This document shows, piece by piece, positions 1 to 9,313 of a DNA stretch of 64,000 bases. The first letter of the stretch is position 1; every line of letters begins with the position of its first letter. The DNA comes from Shewanella carassii (GTDB taxonomy: Bacteria > Pseudomonadota > Gammaproteobacteria > Enterobacterales > Shewanellaceae). Both the position numbers and the translations under genes were made by a program. The DNA is taken from NCBI RefSeq assembly GCF_002777975.1, contig NZ_NGVS01000033.1:310001-374000 (forward strand), in the 5' to 3' direction. The notes beneath the pieces are model-generated. The model saw nothing but the letters and a program-made list of their open reading frames with translations, was not told where the DNA came from and made no database searches.

Positions 1-251
1 GCAAGAGTTTCCGGATATGTGATCCTGAAGCCCACCTCATTAGGCTGGTGTTCTAACTGCGTCAAGTTACTACTTGGAGACGATATCGGTTCAGTGATCT
101 ACTTTTGGAGCAGTTATTTAGTTTGTTAGTGTTTTTTCTTTGTGGATTTCTTCATAAATTAACCATCATCTGTTGCCAATAGAAATTCTCGATTTAGGAA
201 AGGGAACAGGCAAAGCTTTGGAGGCAAGTTTGGTTGAACAAATAAGAGAAT
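1..251. other. Non-coding stretch at window start
   Basis: No open frame with a plausible start, ribosome site or recognisable protein is visible here. It lies downstream of the leftward ArsA-like gene. I see no clear hairpin followed by a T-run that would terminate that operon. Confidence 0.4.
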
Positions 252-1259
252 TTACAGCCCGGCTTTGGCCAGTTCGGTCGCCATCTGTTCAAGGCCGCTC
301 AGGCCCTGGATATCGGTTTCCTTGAGTGGCAGTCGAAAGCGGCGCAGTTTGCTAAAGTTTGCGTCTATCTCTTCGAGGTGCACGGCTTCCTGCTGGCGGC
401 GTTTGGCAAGAAAACTGCCATCGGCCTCGGGTGGCAGCAACCGATTGATTACCAAACCGGCCAGCGGTAACTGCTCGGCCTGCAAACTGGCCACGGCGCG
501 GCGGGTTTCCAGAATAGGCAGCTTCTCTGGGGTCAGGACAAACAGCAGCCCTGTTTGCTGCGGATCTTTAATCAGCTCGCGGGTGCGCTGCAGCAGCCGT
601 TGGCGCGCCAACAGGGTTTCGGCTATGGCCTTGTTGCGCGGTGCCATTCCGGCGGTGGCGTGCTCGGCCGGATCGTCGAAGGGGTTATCGACATCACGGC
701 CTCGCCCGGGTGTCAGGTGCGACAGCATGGCGCCGAGCTTCTCTGATTTCTGATTGGCGCTCAGCATACCTTGGGTCCAGGCGGCCATCGCCTCAGGCAG
801 GCTCAGCAGCCTAAGGGTATGGCCGGTGGGCGCAGTATCGAAAATAATCAGATCGTATTCACCGAGGCCGCTTTCCAGAGTCTTGGCAATCCGCTCCAGC
901 AAAGCCGCTTCCTGGGCACCGGGAGACTGTCGGGTGAGACGCATCTGCCGCTCAATTTCAGCGAACATCTCCGGGCGGGTAAAACTTTTCAACTGTTGGC
1001 TGACCCGGTCGAGATGTTGGCGCACTTCCTCATCCGGGTCGATTTCCAGTGCATCCAGATTGGGTGCCAGCCGGGTGTAGTGATCGCCTATCTGCTTGGC
1101 AAAGGCATCGCTCAGGCTGTGGGCCGGATCTGTGGACACCAAAAGGACTTTCTTGCCGCGTCCGGCCGCCAACAGGGCCAGTGAGGAGGAGACAGTGGTC
1201 TTGCCGACACCGCCTTTGCCACCCACCCACAGAATACGTTTGTCGGTCAGCTGCGCCAT
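252..1259 (-). CDS. ArsA/Get3-family ATPase without metalloid-binding cysteines
   Basis: This 335-residue P-loop ATPase carries the deviant Walker A KGGVGKTT at residues 15-22, a switch region STDPAHSLSDAF near 42-53 and DTAPTGHTLRLL near 140-151. These are the hallmarks of the ArsA/Get3 branch of the SIMIBI class. The protein contains no cysteine at all, so it cannot bind arsenite or antimonite as classical ArsA does and lacks the Get3 zinc CXXC. A single ATPase domain is present, and no arsB, arsC or arsR lies nearby. It follows the small Cys-Cys protein gene by about 27 bp and is the last gene of the cstA operon, which suggests a partner or maturation role for that pair. Family assignment is firm; function is inferred only from context. 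Confidence 0.85.
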   Translation of the reverse strand: MAQLTDKRILWVGGKGGVGKTTVSSSLALLAAGRGKKVLLVSTDPAHSLSDAFAKQIGDHYTRLAPNLDALEIDPDEEVRQHLDRVSQQLKSFTRPEMFAEIERQMRLTRQSPGAQEAALLERIAKTLESGLGEYDLIIFDTAPTGHTLRLLSLPEAMAAWTQGMLSANQKSEKLGAMLSHLTPGRGRDVDNPFDDPAEHATAGMAPRNKAIAETLLARQRLLQRTRELIKDPQQTGLLFVLTPEKLPILETRRAVASLQAEQLPLAGLVINRLLPPEADGSFLAKRRQQEAVHLEEIDANFSKLRRFRLPLKETDIQGLSGLEQMATELAKAGL

Positions 1260-1285
1260 AGCCCGTCCTTAATTAACATCTTGTT

Positions 1286-1558
1286 TCAACAGCATCTGAA
1301 CTGATCCAGCGGTGAGTGGGGCATACCCATACGCAGGTGCCAGTCATGGAACTTTTCCAGCATCAAGGGCTGCAGCTCCAGAGTGTAGTAACTGGCCGGG
1401 TTGGGTACCCCCATCATTTCGGAGAAGATCAGCAGCATAAAGAGATCGTCCTGCTCCCTGCGGGCGCGGGCGACTGCCGAGCGAAAAGGGGCGTTATACG
1501 CCTCTTCCGCCAGGTGGCTCAGGTCTTTGACCAATGCCTTGATCTTCGCCAGCTTCAT
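1286..1558 (-). CDS. Small protein ending in Cys-Cys (cory-CC-star-like)
   Basis: The 90-residue product has no signal peptide or membrane segment. Its only two cysteines are the last two residues (…QFRCC). I recall a family named cory-CC-star for small proteins ending in Cys-Cys-stop, and this fits, but I could not check it. The start codon overlaps the cstA stop in an ATGA junction at 1555-1558, so translation is probably coupled to the carrier. The ArsA-like ATPase follows immediately. The terminal cysteine pair could bind a metal or Fe-S centre or form a disulfide. The biochemical role is unknown. Confidence 0.8.
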   Translation of the reverse strand: MKLAKIKALVKDLSHLAEEAYNAPFRSAVARARREQDDLFMLLIFSEMMGVPNPASYYTLELQPLMLEKFHDWHLRMGMPHSPLDQFRCC

Positions 1559-3237
1559 CAGTCGTTCTCCGCTGCGGTTTTACGCGCCTTGAGCGAGCGG
1601 CTCAACGTGGCACTGCACTCCAGTGAAATGACTATGGCGGCGATCAGTACCACCAAGTCCAGAGTGAACAGGAACCAATCCTGCTTGTCGTAGAAGCCCT
1701 TGAGCTGAATAAGTAGGCCCATGGTGGTCATCACCAGCAGGAAGATAAGCGGAGCCAGGGTATACCACATGGGGCGACCCAGTTTCACCAGCATCACTGT
1801 GATTACCAGCAGTGTCAGGCCAGCCAGCAACTGGTTGGTGGTGCCAAACAGCGGCCAGATCAGCATGCCACCCGAGCCGTCACCGCCGGCACCGAAGGCC
1901 AGCAGCAAGCAGGTACCCACGGCCAGCAGAGTGGCGACGGCGCCATTTTGCATCCAGTTGAGGTTATAGATGCTGCCCCATTCCTGGAAGATGTAACGCT
2001 GTAGCCGCAAGCCAGTGTCCATAGTGGTACCGGCAAACAGCACTACCATTACCGTCAGCAGGGTTTGTGCCATGGTTTCATCCATACCTATCCCGGATTC
2101 GAGGATATTGGCGCCGCCCTTGATAAAGGCGCTGACGCCCCCCTGACCAAAGGCGTGATAGATGGCCTGCCAGTCGGCCAGGGTCGCAAAACCCGCGGTG
2201 GCGGCTATGATGGCCGCCAGTGCCAGAGAGCCTTCGCCTATGGCGCCAAAGTAGCCGACAAAACGCACATCTGGCTCTTTATCCAGCTGTTTTGAGGTGG
2301 TTCCGCTGGAAACCAGGCCGTGGAAGCCGGAAATCGCGCCGCAGGCAATGGTAACAAACAGCAGCGGCACTAGGGATGGAGTGCCTTCGGGTACATCGGC
2401 ATTAAAGGCCGGTGCCACTATGTCAGGCGCGCCCAGAAGCACGGCGCCGTAGAGCAAGCCTAAGCCGATAAACAACTGAATACCATTGATATAGTCCCGC
2501 GGTTGCAGCAGCATCCATACCGGCAGCAGCGAGGCGATGGCGGCATAGACAAACAGCAGGATGATCCAGCTCTGGTTATCTGACAGCGGCCCTAGGGTTT
2601 CCGGCAATGCCAGCGGCATGGATGGGCCGATATAGATCAGCGCGTACAGTGCCGCCACGCCGACAATGGACACCACCAAGAGGTTGATAAGACGACGGTA
2701 GATGAGCTGGCCTATGATGAGTGCCACCACTATGGCGCCCCAAACCGGCAGGGTGGCGCTGGGAAAGTTGATCAACTGCTTGGCAATGACAACGGCAAAT
2801 ACGGCGTTAACCATGAGCAACACCAAAAATATCACCACCATAAAGATGCTGCGGGCCCGCTCGCCGATAACATCACCCGTGACCGCACCTACGGATTTGG
2901 CCTTGTTGCGGTTGCTGGCCCAGATGGCGCCGGCATCGTGCACTCCGGCAAAGAAGATGGTGCCGAACACCACCCAGAGGAAGGCCGGTACCCAGCCCCA
3001 GATAACCGCAATGGCCGGGCCGATAATTGGCGCGGCTCCGGCCACAGAGGTAAAGTGGTGGCCCCAGAGTACATATTTATTGGTGGGCACATAGTCGATA
3101 CCATCCTGCATCTCGTGCGCAGGAGTCACGAAGTTGGGATCGACTTTGAAGATTTTTTCGCAGATGAATTTGGAGTAGACAAAATAGCCAGCCGCCATCG
3201 CGCCCAGGCCCATTAACATCAACAGCACAGCATTCAT
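1558..3237 (-). CDS. cstA: CstA-family carbon starvation / pyruvate carrier
   Basis: A 559-residue polytopic inner-membrane protein of the CstA family, whose E. coli members CstA and BtsT import peptides or pyruvate with protons. Family-typical segments are visible, including PTNKYVLWGHHFTSVAGAAPI near residue 50, FHGLVSSGTTSKQL near 305 and FGTTNQLLAGLTL near 465. It is shorter than the roughly 700-residue E. coli CstA, mainly at the C-terminus. It is the first gene of a leftward operon with the Cys-Cys protein and the ArsA-like ATPase. The start ATG is preceded by an AGAGG-type ribosome site. The substrate is not decidable from sequence. Confidence 0.9.
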   Translation of the reverse strand: MNAVLLMLMGLGAMAAGYFVYSKFICEKIFKVDPNFVTPAHEMQDGIDYVPTNKYVLWGHHFTSVAGAAPIIGPAIAVIWGWVPAFLWVVFGTIFFAGVHDAGAIWASNRNKAKSVGAVTGDVIGERARSIFMVVIFLVLLMVNAVFAVVIAKQLINFPSATLPVWGAIVVALIIGQLIYRRLINLLVVSIVGVAALYALIYIGPSMPLALPETLGPLSDNQSWIILLFVYAAIASLLPVWMLLQPRDYINGIQLFIGLGLLYGAVLLGAPDIVAPAFNADVPEGTPSLVPLLFVTIACGAISGFHGLVSSGTTSKQLDKEPDVRFVGYFGAIGEGSLALAAIIAATAGFATLADWQAIYHAFGQGGVSAFIKGGANILESGIGMDETMAQTLLTVMVVLFAGTTMDTGLRLQRYIFQEWGSIYNLNWMQNGAVATLLAVGTCLLLAFGAGGDGSGGMLIWPLFGTTNQLLAGLTLLVITVMLVKLGRPMWYTLAPLIFLLVMTTMGLLIQLKGFYDKQDWFLFTLDLVVLIAAIVISLECSATLSRSLKARKTAAEND

Positions 3238-3651
3238 GGGACACCTCTTGTTGTTGTTTTGATATGTCGATGTTAATGGAAGGTGGTTGTGGCTGATATC
3301 AGACTAAAGTCCTATTCGCTCGCGGCTATCAAGAACAGCATTTTTGCTGTAGGCATTTGTCAGTAAAGCAATAATTGCCTGCAATACCGCTGTGGATGAT
3401 TTCCCGGCATGTCCAGCACCGATGAGGAGCGCAAGCTGCGAACCCATGGCCTTTATTCTGATACGAGTAATTGAGGCGAGGGCGGCGATTATCGCCAGTT
3501 TGTGAACAGATACCGACCATCGAAGCTCATTTTTGACATTTAGTATGGCAAAGCGGGGCGCGAAGGCTTGGCTTTGAGGCTAAAATGGGCCTGCGCCACC
3601 GGCATCCAGTGGCGCAGATAATATCAATAACATCACAAAGGAAGCTGGATT
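3238..3651. other. Divergent intergenic region between cstA and nucleoside hydrolase
   Basis: About 410 bp separate two divergent genes and should hold both promoters. I see no convincing protein-coding frame, no clear CRP-type palindrome and no riboswitch-like fold. The ribosome site AAAGGAAG of the hydrolase lies at its right edge. Confidence 0.4.
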
Positions 3652-4623
3652 GTGACGAAGAAAATTATCCTGGATACAGATCCCGGTATTGATGATGCAA
3701 TGGCAATTCTGTTTGCCGAAGGCCATGCCGCCGTGGATCTTATCGGTATCACCACAGTATTTGGCAACGCCACCATTGAAAACAGCACTCGTAATGCCCT
3801 GTATCTGAAACAGAAATACGGCATGAAGGCAGACGTATCCATGGGGGCGGATAAGCCGCTGTCGCGCCCTCCTGTCGGCCCTACCACCATAGTTCATGGT
3901 GAAACCGGTTTTGGCGATCTGCAAGTCAGCGCCGCCGATGTCAGCCTGAGCGCCGATCCCCGTCCGGCTTGGCAATATATTGTCGAGCAGCTCAAGGCGC
4001 AGCCGGGGGAGATCACTCTGGTGGCTGTTGGGCCTCTGACCAATCTGGCACTGGCACTGCAGCATGAACCCGGGATCACCAAACTGGTTAAAGAAGTGGT
4101 GATCATGGGGGGGGCCTTTGGGGTTAACGGCCATCAGGGCAATGTCAGCCCGTTTGCCGAAGCCAATATCCATGACGATCCCGAGGCGGCCGATATCGTA
4201 TTTACCGCCGACTGGCCCGTGGTGATTATCGGTCTGGATGTGACCCATGAGAGTTTCTTTACGCCCGAGTATCTGGATAAGCTGCGCGATGAAGCCGGTG
4301 AGCCGGGACGCTTTATTCACCAGATAAGCCGTTTCTATCTCGACTTTTACCAGCGTAGCCTGGGAATTTCCGGCTGCCACGTGCACGACCCCTCGGCGAT
4401 TGCTTATGTGATAGACCCCAGCCTGTTTACCCTGAGAAAGGGGCCTGTGCGGGTGGTCTGCTCCGGGCCAGCTATAGGTCACACAATGCAGAAAACCTAT
4501 GAGCGGCGCCATCCCCACGATGACTGGAGTGATATGCCGCCACAGAGTGTTGGGGTAGGGGTGCGCAACGAGGCGCTGCTCGAACTGTATCGCAACACCC
4601 TGATAGATTTCGGTCGTCGGTAA
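3652..4623 (+). CDS. Inosine-uridine-type nucleoside hydrolase
   Basis: This 323-residue enzyme would cleave the N-glycosidic bond of ribonucleosides to ribose plus base for nucleoside salvage in the cytoplasm. The diagnostic calcium-binding signature DTDPGIDDA sits at residues 8-16, and a further family segment VAVGPLTNLALAL occurs near 125-137. A GTG start is chosen because AAAGGAAG lies 7-8 bases upstream and the signature then falls at the usual distance from the N-terminus. The gene stands alone and converges on the DUF1415 gene. Specificity (pyrimidine, purine or broad) cannot be read from the sequence. Confidence 0.9.
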   Translation: MTKKIILDTDPGIDDAMAILFAEGHAAVDLIGITTVFGNATIENSTRNALYLKQKYGMKADVSMGADKPLSRPPVGPTTIVHGETGFGDLQVSAADVSLSADPRPAWQYIVEQLKAQPGEITLVAVGPLTNLALALQHEPGITKLVKEVVIMGGAFGVNGHQGNVSPFAEANIHDDPEAADIVFTADWPVVIIGLDVTHESFFTPEYLDKLRDEAGEPGRFIHQISRFYLDFYQRSLGISGCHVHDPSAIAYVIDPSLFTLRKGPVRVVCSGPAIGHTMQKTYERRHPHDDWSDMPPQSVGVGVRNEALLELYRNTLIDFGRR

Positions 4624-4638
4624 TTATCTTCCAGGATC

Positions 4639-4676
4639 ACCGTTTCGGCTTATTTGTGAGATTTGGCCGAAACGGT
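4639..4676. terminator. Perfect 11-bp inverted repeat between convergent genes
   Basis: ACCGTTTCGGC at 4639-4649 and GCCGAAACGGT at 4666-4676 are perfect reverse complements around a 16-base loop. The hairpin lies between the stops of two convergent genes, so a terminator role for one or both is likely. No T-run follows on either strand, so it would not be a canonical intrinsic terminator. Confidence 0.5.
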
Positions 4677-4702
4677 ACCTCTGGGCATTTGCTCTTTACC
4701 AC

Positions 4703-5272
4703 TCAGGGCTTGCGGCTCAGGCAGTTTTGCAGCAGTTTGGCGAAGAACTCGCTGCCCTTGCGGCGGGCAAAGGCGATGTTGCGCTCGGGAATCGACTCAG
4801 GATCATCATATTCGGCCAGGGCCTGTTCCATACTGGCTTCACGTATGATGTGCAGGGTCGGATAGGGCGCTCTGTTGGTATAGTTGGCGGCATCATCCTG
4901 GGCCTCCCCTTCGAAACAATAGTCGGGGTGAAAGCTGGCCAACTGGTAAACCCCTTCATAACCCTCTTCGAACAACAGCTGCTCGGCAAAGGCCAACAGA
5001 TCCAGATAGAGGTGAAAACCTTCAAAGCCCCTCGGCAGAATGAACAGGCTGGTTTCCGCTTGTGGGTGCTCATCCAGATATTGGCACTCGTCCAGCAACG
5101 CCTGCAAGGCAGTATCCATGCGGCTTTCTTCGCAAACTGTGTAACGAATCGAGTCGCGCTCGACTTCCCGCCTGGCGAAGGGGCAGATGTTGTACTTCAT
5201 GATCACCTCCTTGACCCAAGCCTGGGTCTGGGCGGCGATAGTCTGGGATCCCATCATGGAGTCTGTGGCCAT
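4703..5272 (-). CDS. DUF1415 family protein
   Basis: The 189-residue soluble protein matches the DUF1415 family: WVKEVIMKYNICPFARREVERDSIRY near residues 19-44, then FHPDYCFEG and NRAPYPTLHIIRE. The NICPFA segment and the cysteine in FHPDYCF are conserved features as I recall the family. There is no signal peptide. No function is established. It is monocistronic and faces the nucleoside hydrolase. Internal methionines near the N-terminus make the exact start uncertain by a few residues. Confidence 0.8.
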   Translation of the reverse strand: MATDSMMGSQTIAAQTQAWVKEVIMKYNICPFARREVERDSIRYTVCEESRMDTALQALLDECQYLDEHPQAETSLFILPRGFEGFHLYLDLLAFAEQLLFEEGYEGVYQLASFHPDYCFEGEAQDDAANYTNRAPYPTLHIIREASMEQALAEYDDPESIPERNIAFARRKGSEFFAKLLQNCLSRKP

Positions 5273-5413
5273 ATTCTGCTCTGTCTCTGTGTAAGGGCGT
5301 TATTGGCGGCCATCATAGGCAGCCTCTGGGGTACTGGCAAGCACCAAAGGTACTGAGGGATGAAATACGGCGCCCATCCAAGTGGCGCCGCTTGTTTGCT
5401 CAAATTAAAAAAA

Positions 5414-6232
5414 TCAGTAGCTGACTTCCACTTCATAAGAGGTGAACTTGCGGATATTGATTACTCCGGTATCGAAAAGCAGGTATTGCCCCTTGATGCC
5501 CATCAGAGTGCCACTGACAACGGCTTCTTTATCAAAGTTATGGGACTTGATCTTCTTCGGAAACTCACTGACCGGGTAGTGAATTTGCGTCTCTGTCTCG
5601 GTCAATCTTTCTATCTTGTAATCACCGCGGCTCATTGCCAGCTCGTGCAGGCGGGTTTCGATACTCGGCAATAGCGTTTCGGCCTTGGCCTTGAGATCTA
5701 TCTCGTCGTTGTTGCCCTTGAGCATCGCCTGCCAGTTGGTTTTGTCGGCAATCAGTTTGGCCAGTTCGACTTCGATGAGGCCGGAAAGCTGCCTGCTGCT
5801 GACTTTGAATATCGGCAGCCCCTGGGTGGCTCCCTGATCCAGCCAGCGGGTGGGCAGCTGGCTGTGGCGGGTAATACCGACCTTTATTCCCGAGGTATTG
5901 GACAGGTAAACATAGTGGGGCACCATGCAATGGGTGTCGCCCCATTCGGGTTCGCGGCAGGTTCCCTGATCATAATGACAGGTTTCCGGTTTCATCACGC
6001 AGAGATCGCAGCTGGCGAGCTTCTGCATACAGACATAACAGTGGCCCTGAGAGTAACTCTTCTTGGTCTTCTTACCGCAGTTGCAGCAGAAGATGTTACC
6101 CGTGTGACTCAGGGTTAAACTCTTGCCGATCAAAGGGTTCAACGCCAGGCGCTGTTCAGCCACTCTGAGGGTGTATTGTGCCAGATGGTTCTCGTCCAGG
6201 GCGACGGCCATCTTATCCAGTGTTCCAAGCAT
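5414..6232 (-). CDS. DUF2797 family cysteine-rich protein
   Basis: The 272-residue protein has a central cysteine-rich block that looks like zinc-binding knuckles: a CNCG pair, then CYVC, CDLC and CHYDQGTC spacings between about residues 48 and 95. After it comes HYVYLSNTSGIKVGITR, which resembles the start of a GIY-YIG-like nuclease fold. This architecture fits DUF2797. It has no signal peptide or membrane segment. A nucleic-acid role is an inference from the zinc-knuckle and GIY-YIG resemblance, not established. Confidence 0.8.
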   Translation of the reverse strand: MLGTLDKMAVALDENHLAQYTLRVAEQRLALNPLIGKSLTLSHTGNIFCCNCGKKTKKSYSQGHCYVCMQKLASCDLCVMKPETCHYDQGTCREPEWGDTHCMVPHYVYLSNTSGIKVGITRHSQLPTRWLDQGATQGLPIFKVSSRQLSGLIEVELAKLIADKTNWQAMLKGNNDEIDLKAKAETLLPSIETRLHELAMSRGDYKIERLTETETQIHYPVSEFPKKIKSHNFDKEAVVSGTLMGIKGQYLLFDTGVINIRKFTSYEVEVSY

Positions 6233-6362
6233 AACGACAAAACTCTGTTCTTGTGATTTTCGCCAGTGTATCAGTTTTCCTAATAGGAATTATCGATTGC
6301 ACATCGGTTGCTGCTTTTGCAGGCACTCAAGAGTCAGAGGTCGGGCAGTGGCAGTATCGGGC

Positions 6363-6866
6363 TCAGGTCAGATTCAGCTTATCCAGTACCAGATCATCAC
6401 CTATGCTGTAGAGAGATTCGGTCAGGCGCTCCTCCTGCATAGGGTCGGTCAATCCCAGGCTGATGGTGGCCCGAAACAGGGCGATGCCGGTATGGCCCGC
6501 GGTTTCAAACTTGCTGCTGAATTGCTCGATATTGATGCCCAGGGCATTGATCCTGTTGGAAATGTCCAGCACCAGCCCGGGCCTGTCGTAGGCCACCAGG
6601 TTGAAACTCAGGCGTTTGATATATTTCTGCTGCTGGCCGGCCCTGGCACTGGTGAGCGCCATACCATCGATGCACTCCAGGGCATCAAGTAGGTCATCCC
6701 AGTGTTCGCTGGGAACCTCAAGCAGCAAAATAGCGGCAAAAATCCCGTCTATATGACGTAATTCCGAGTCGAGCCAGTTGCCACCGTGGCGGCTGACCGC
6801 ATGGGCAATCTGCTCAACCAATCCTTTTCTGTCAGGGACTTGCAGTGTGATAAGGTAACGAAGCAT
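6363..6866 (-). CDS. ACT-domain protein, GcvR-like
   Basis: The 167-residue protein contains two ACT-type domains: residues 1-80 (LRYLITLQVPDRKGLVEQIA) and about 88-165 (FNLVAYDRPGLVLDISNRI). This is the layout of GcvR, the accessory repressor of the glycine cleavage system, which senses glycine and sequesters GcvA. It has no DNA-binding domain. No gcv genes lie nearby, so the target is not evident. The divergent 5' region is shared with the pst operon and its PhoB box. Confidence 0.75.
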   Translation of the reverse strand: MLRYLITLQVPDRKGLVEQIAHAVSRHGGNWLDSELRHIDGIFAAILLLEVPSEHWDDLLDALECIDGMALTSARAGQQQKYIKRLSFNLVAYDRPGLVLDISNRINALGINIEQFSSKFETAGHTGIALFRATISLGLTDPMQEERLTESLYSIGDDLVLDKLNLT

Positions 6867-6901
6867 GGTAGACAGACTCCTGAATAATGTTAAAAAAAGC
6901 T

Positions 6902-6930
6902 ATGTAACACTATTGTCATTTTTGCGTCAT
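6902..6930 (+). promoter_or_regulatory. PhoB box (Pho box) upstream of pstC
   Basis: TTGTCAT at 6913-6919 and GCGTCAT at 6924-6930 are separated by TTTT, which matches the 7-4-7 layout of the PhoB consensus (CTGTCAT repeats 11 bp apart). A weaker third unit, ATGTAAC at 6902-6908, is in the same 11-bp register. The site lies about 110 bp upstream of the pstC start, so induction of the operon by phosphate starvation is expected. Confidence 0.75.
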
Positions 6931-7041
6931 ATAATCCCAGCCACTCGATAAGGGATGGTCTTACCTGGGTTGGCCGAAACGCAATAACGTACGGTTAATT
7001 CGGTAAAAAAGCCTAACAGCTATTAATAATAGAGGTTCTTA

Positions 7042-9300
7042 ATGGAAAGTCAGGTCATTCAGCCTGCTTCTGCGTCGAAAGATCTGTTGGTGAGCAAGGG
7101 CTCCGGCCGCAGAGCCTTCAAGGATAAGGCCGCGCAGATAGGGGTAACAGTGGGCGGAACCATGGTGTTCGTCGCCCTTTTGTTGATCTTTTTCTATCTG
7201 CTTTACGTGATTAAGCCGGTGTTTGACGGCGCCAGTGTTGAACCCGTCACCGAAGTGAGCCTGCCGGCCAGTTCAGACAAGACGCTGATGGTGGGCAGTG
7301 ACGAGCAAAATGAACTGCTCTATCGGGTCGGTGACCAAGGCGTGGTGGATTTCTTCAGGGTCAAAGGCGAACAGCAGCACCAACAGGTGAAACTGCCTGT
7401 GCCAGATTCGAGCAAAGTGGTCAGCAGCGCAGTCAGTGCCCCAAGCCAGCAGTTGTTTGCCCTCGGACTGGATAATGGTCAACTCTTGTTGGCCGGGGTG
7501 GATTTTGGTGTCAGCTATCCCAATAACCAACGCCTGATCACGCCCAAGGTCAAGTATCCACTGGGGGAGTCTGCGCTGACGGTTGCCGAGGATGGCTCGC
7601 CACTCAAGAATCTCGCCTTTGGCTATAGCTCGGAGAGCATGAGTTTTGCCTACCAGGACAGCCAGAATCGTTGGCAGCTGACCAAGATGGTCGGCGAAGA
7701 GAACATGATGACCGAAGAAGTGGAGTGGACTACACAAACCAGGCCACTGCCGGATGCGCCTTCCCGTACTGAACATCAACTCATGACCCCGGATCAGCGC
7801 CAACTGCTGCTGCAGTCCGGCAACAAGATTTTTGTCTACAACATTCAGTATGTGGATGAAATCTCGCTGCAACAGGTGATAGATGTCGAGAAAGCCAAGG
7901 CCAAGGTCACCAGTTTGAGCCTGCTGGCGGGCGCCAGTTCACTGCTGGTAGGCTACGACAGCGGTGTGGTGGCCCAGTATTTTCAGGTGGCCAGCGACCG
8001 CGGCCGTGTCTATCAGGAGATCCGCGAGTTTAGCGGTTTGGGTAAGGTGGACACTATAGCCTCTGAGTTTTACCGCAAGAGCTTTGCCACAGTAAGCCCC
8101 GAGGGTGAACTGTCTTTGCTTTACACCACGAGTGAGCGTGAGCTGTTCGACAAGAAGTTCGATCTCAAGGCGCCGGGTGTTATGGGCTTCAGCCCCCGCT
8201 CCAATGCTTTGATCATTGAAGATGGCAGCAAGCTGCACCTGTACGCGGTTGATAACGACCACCCGGAAGTTTCCTGGAGCGCTCTGTGGAACAAGGTATG
8301 GTACGAAGGTTACCCTGAGCCGCAGTTTGTCTGGCAGTCCACTTCCGGCTCGGATGATTTCGAAGCCAAGCTCAGTCTGATGCCGCTGGCATTCGGTACG
8401 CTCAAGGCGGCGTTCTATGCCATGCTGTTTGCCGTTCCTCTGGCGATTGCCGGCGCTATCTATACCGCCTATTTCATGTCGCCCAAGGTGCGCAGCATAG
8501 TCAAGCCCACCATTGAAATCATGGAAGCCCTGCCGACAGTGATCCTCGGTTTCTTGGCCGGTCTCTGGCTGGCACCGCTGATTGAAGAGCATCTGCCCGG
8601 CATTCTGGCCTTGCTGCTGTTGTTGCCGATAAGCATAGTGACCAGTGCCTATGCTTGGTCCAAGCTGCCGGGGCGCATCAAGGCGATACTGCCGGAAACC
8701 TATCAGGAACTGATGCTGATCCCGGTTATCTGTTTTGTCGGTTGGTTTTCTTTTGCCATCAGCCCGGCAATCGAAGTGGCCTTCTTCCACGGCGACACCC
8801 GCCAGTTCATCACCAATGAACTGGGGATCACCTTCGATCAGCGTAACGCGCTGGTGGTGGGTATTGCCATGGGCTTTGCCGTCATTCCAACCATCTTCTC
8901 CATTGCCGAAGACGCCATCTTCTCTGTGCCGCGTCACCTGTCGAACGGCAGCCTGGCCTTGGGAGCTACCCCCTGGCAGACCCTGACCCGGGTCGTGTTG
9001 CTGACTGCAAGCCCGGGGATATTCTCGGCAGTCATGATGGGCCTTGGCCGCGCCGTGGGTGAAACCATGATTGTACTCATGGCCACGGGGAACACCGCCA
9101 TCATGGAGTGGAGCGTATTTGAAGGGATGCGGACCCTGGCGGCCAATATCGCGGTGGAAATGCCGGAGTCGGCCATCGGCAGCTCCCATTACCGGGTATT
9201 GTTCCTCGCAGCCTTTGTACTCTTTATCTTTACCTTCCTGTTCAACACTGTGGCCGAAGTGGTGCGTCAGCGTTTGCGCGACCGCTACAGCTCACTGTAA
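7042..9300 (+). CDS. pstC: Phosphate ABC transporter permease PstC, long form
   Basis: This 752-residue inner-membrane permease imports phosphate together with PstA and PstB. After a first membrane helix at about residues 38-56 comes a large periplasmic region up to about residue 450 with beta-propeller-like strands. The MetI-type permease domain follows, with the inner loop [19 protein letters not shown] near residues 633-651. The E. coli PstC is only about 320 residues; the long form is known in Vibrio and Shewanella. An AGAGG ribosome site precedes the ATG. It is the first gene of pstCAB-phoU, under the PhoB box. No pstS is present in the window. Confidence 0.93.
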   Translation: MESQVIQPASASKDLLVSKGSGRRAFKDKAAQIGVTVGGTMVFVALLLIFFYLLYVIKPVFDGASVEPVTEVSLPASSDKTLMVGSDEQNELLYRVGDQGVVDFFRVKGEQQHQQVKLPVPDSSKVVSSAVSAPSQQLFALGLDNGQLLLAGVDFGVSYPNNQRLITPKVKYPLGESALTVAEDGSPLKNLAFGYSSESMSFAYQDSQNRWQLTKMVGEENMMTEEVEWTTQTRPLPDAPSRTEHQLMTPDQRQLLLQSGNKIFVYNIQYVDEISLQQVIDVEKAKAKVTSLSLLAGASSLLVGYDSGVVAQYFQVASDRGRVYQEIREFSGLGKVDTIASEFYRKSFATVSPEGELSLLYTTSERELFDKKFDLKAPGVMGFSPRSNALIIEDGSKLHLYAVDNDHPEVSWSALWNKVWYEGYPEPQFVWQSTSGSDDFEAKLSLMPLAFGTLKAAFYAMLFAVPLAIAGAIYTAYFMSPKVRSIVKPTIEIMEALPTVILGFLAGLWLAPLIEEHLPGILALLLLLPISIVTSAYAWSKLPGRIKAILPETYQELMLIPVICFVGWFSFAISPAIEVAFFHGDTRQFITNELGITFDQRNALVVGIAMGFAVIPTIFSIAEDAIFSVPRHLSNGSLALGATPWQTLTRVVLLTASPGIFSAVMMGLGRAVGETMIVLMATGNTAIMEWSVFEGMRTLAANIAVEMPESAIGSSHYRVLFLAAFVLFIFTFLFNTVAEVVRQRLRDRYSSL

Positions 9301-9313
9301 CGGGAGAGAAATT

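Noticed and set aside
252..1259. Arsenical pump ATPase ArsA
   Set aside because: No cysteine ligands for arsenite, a single ATPase domain and no ars genes nearby, so an arsenic-resistance role is not supported.
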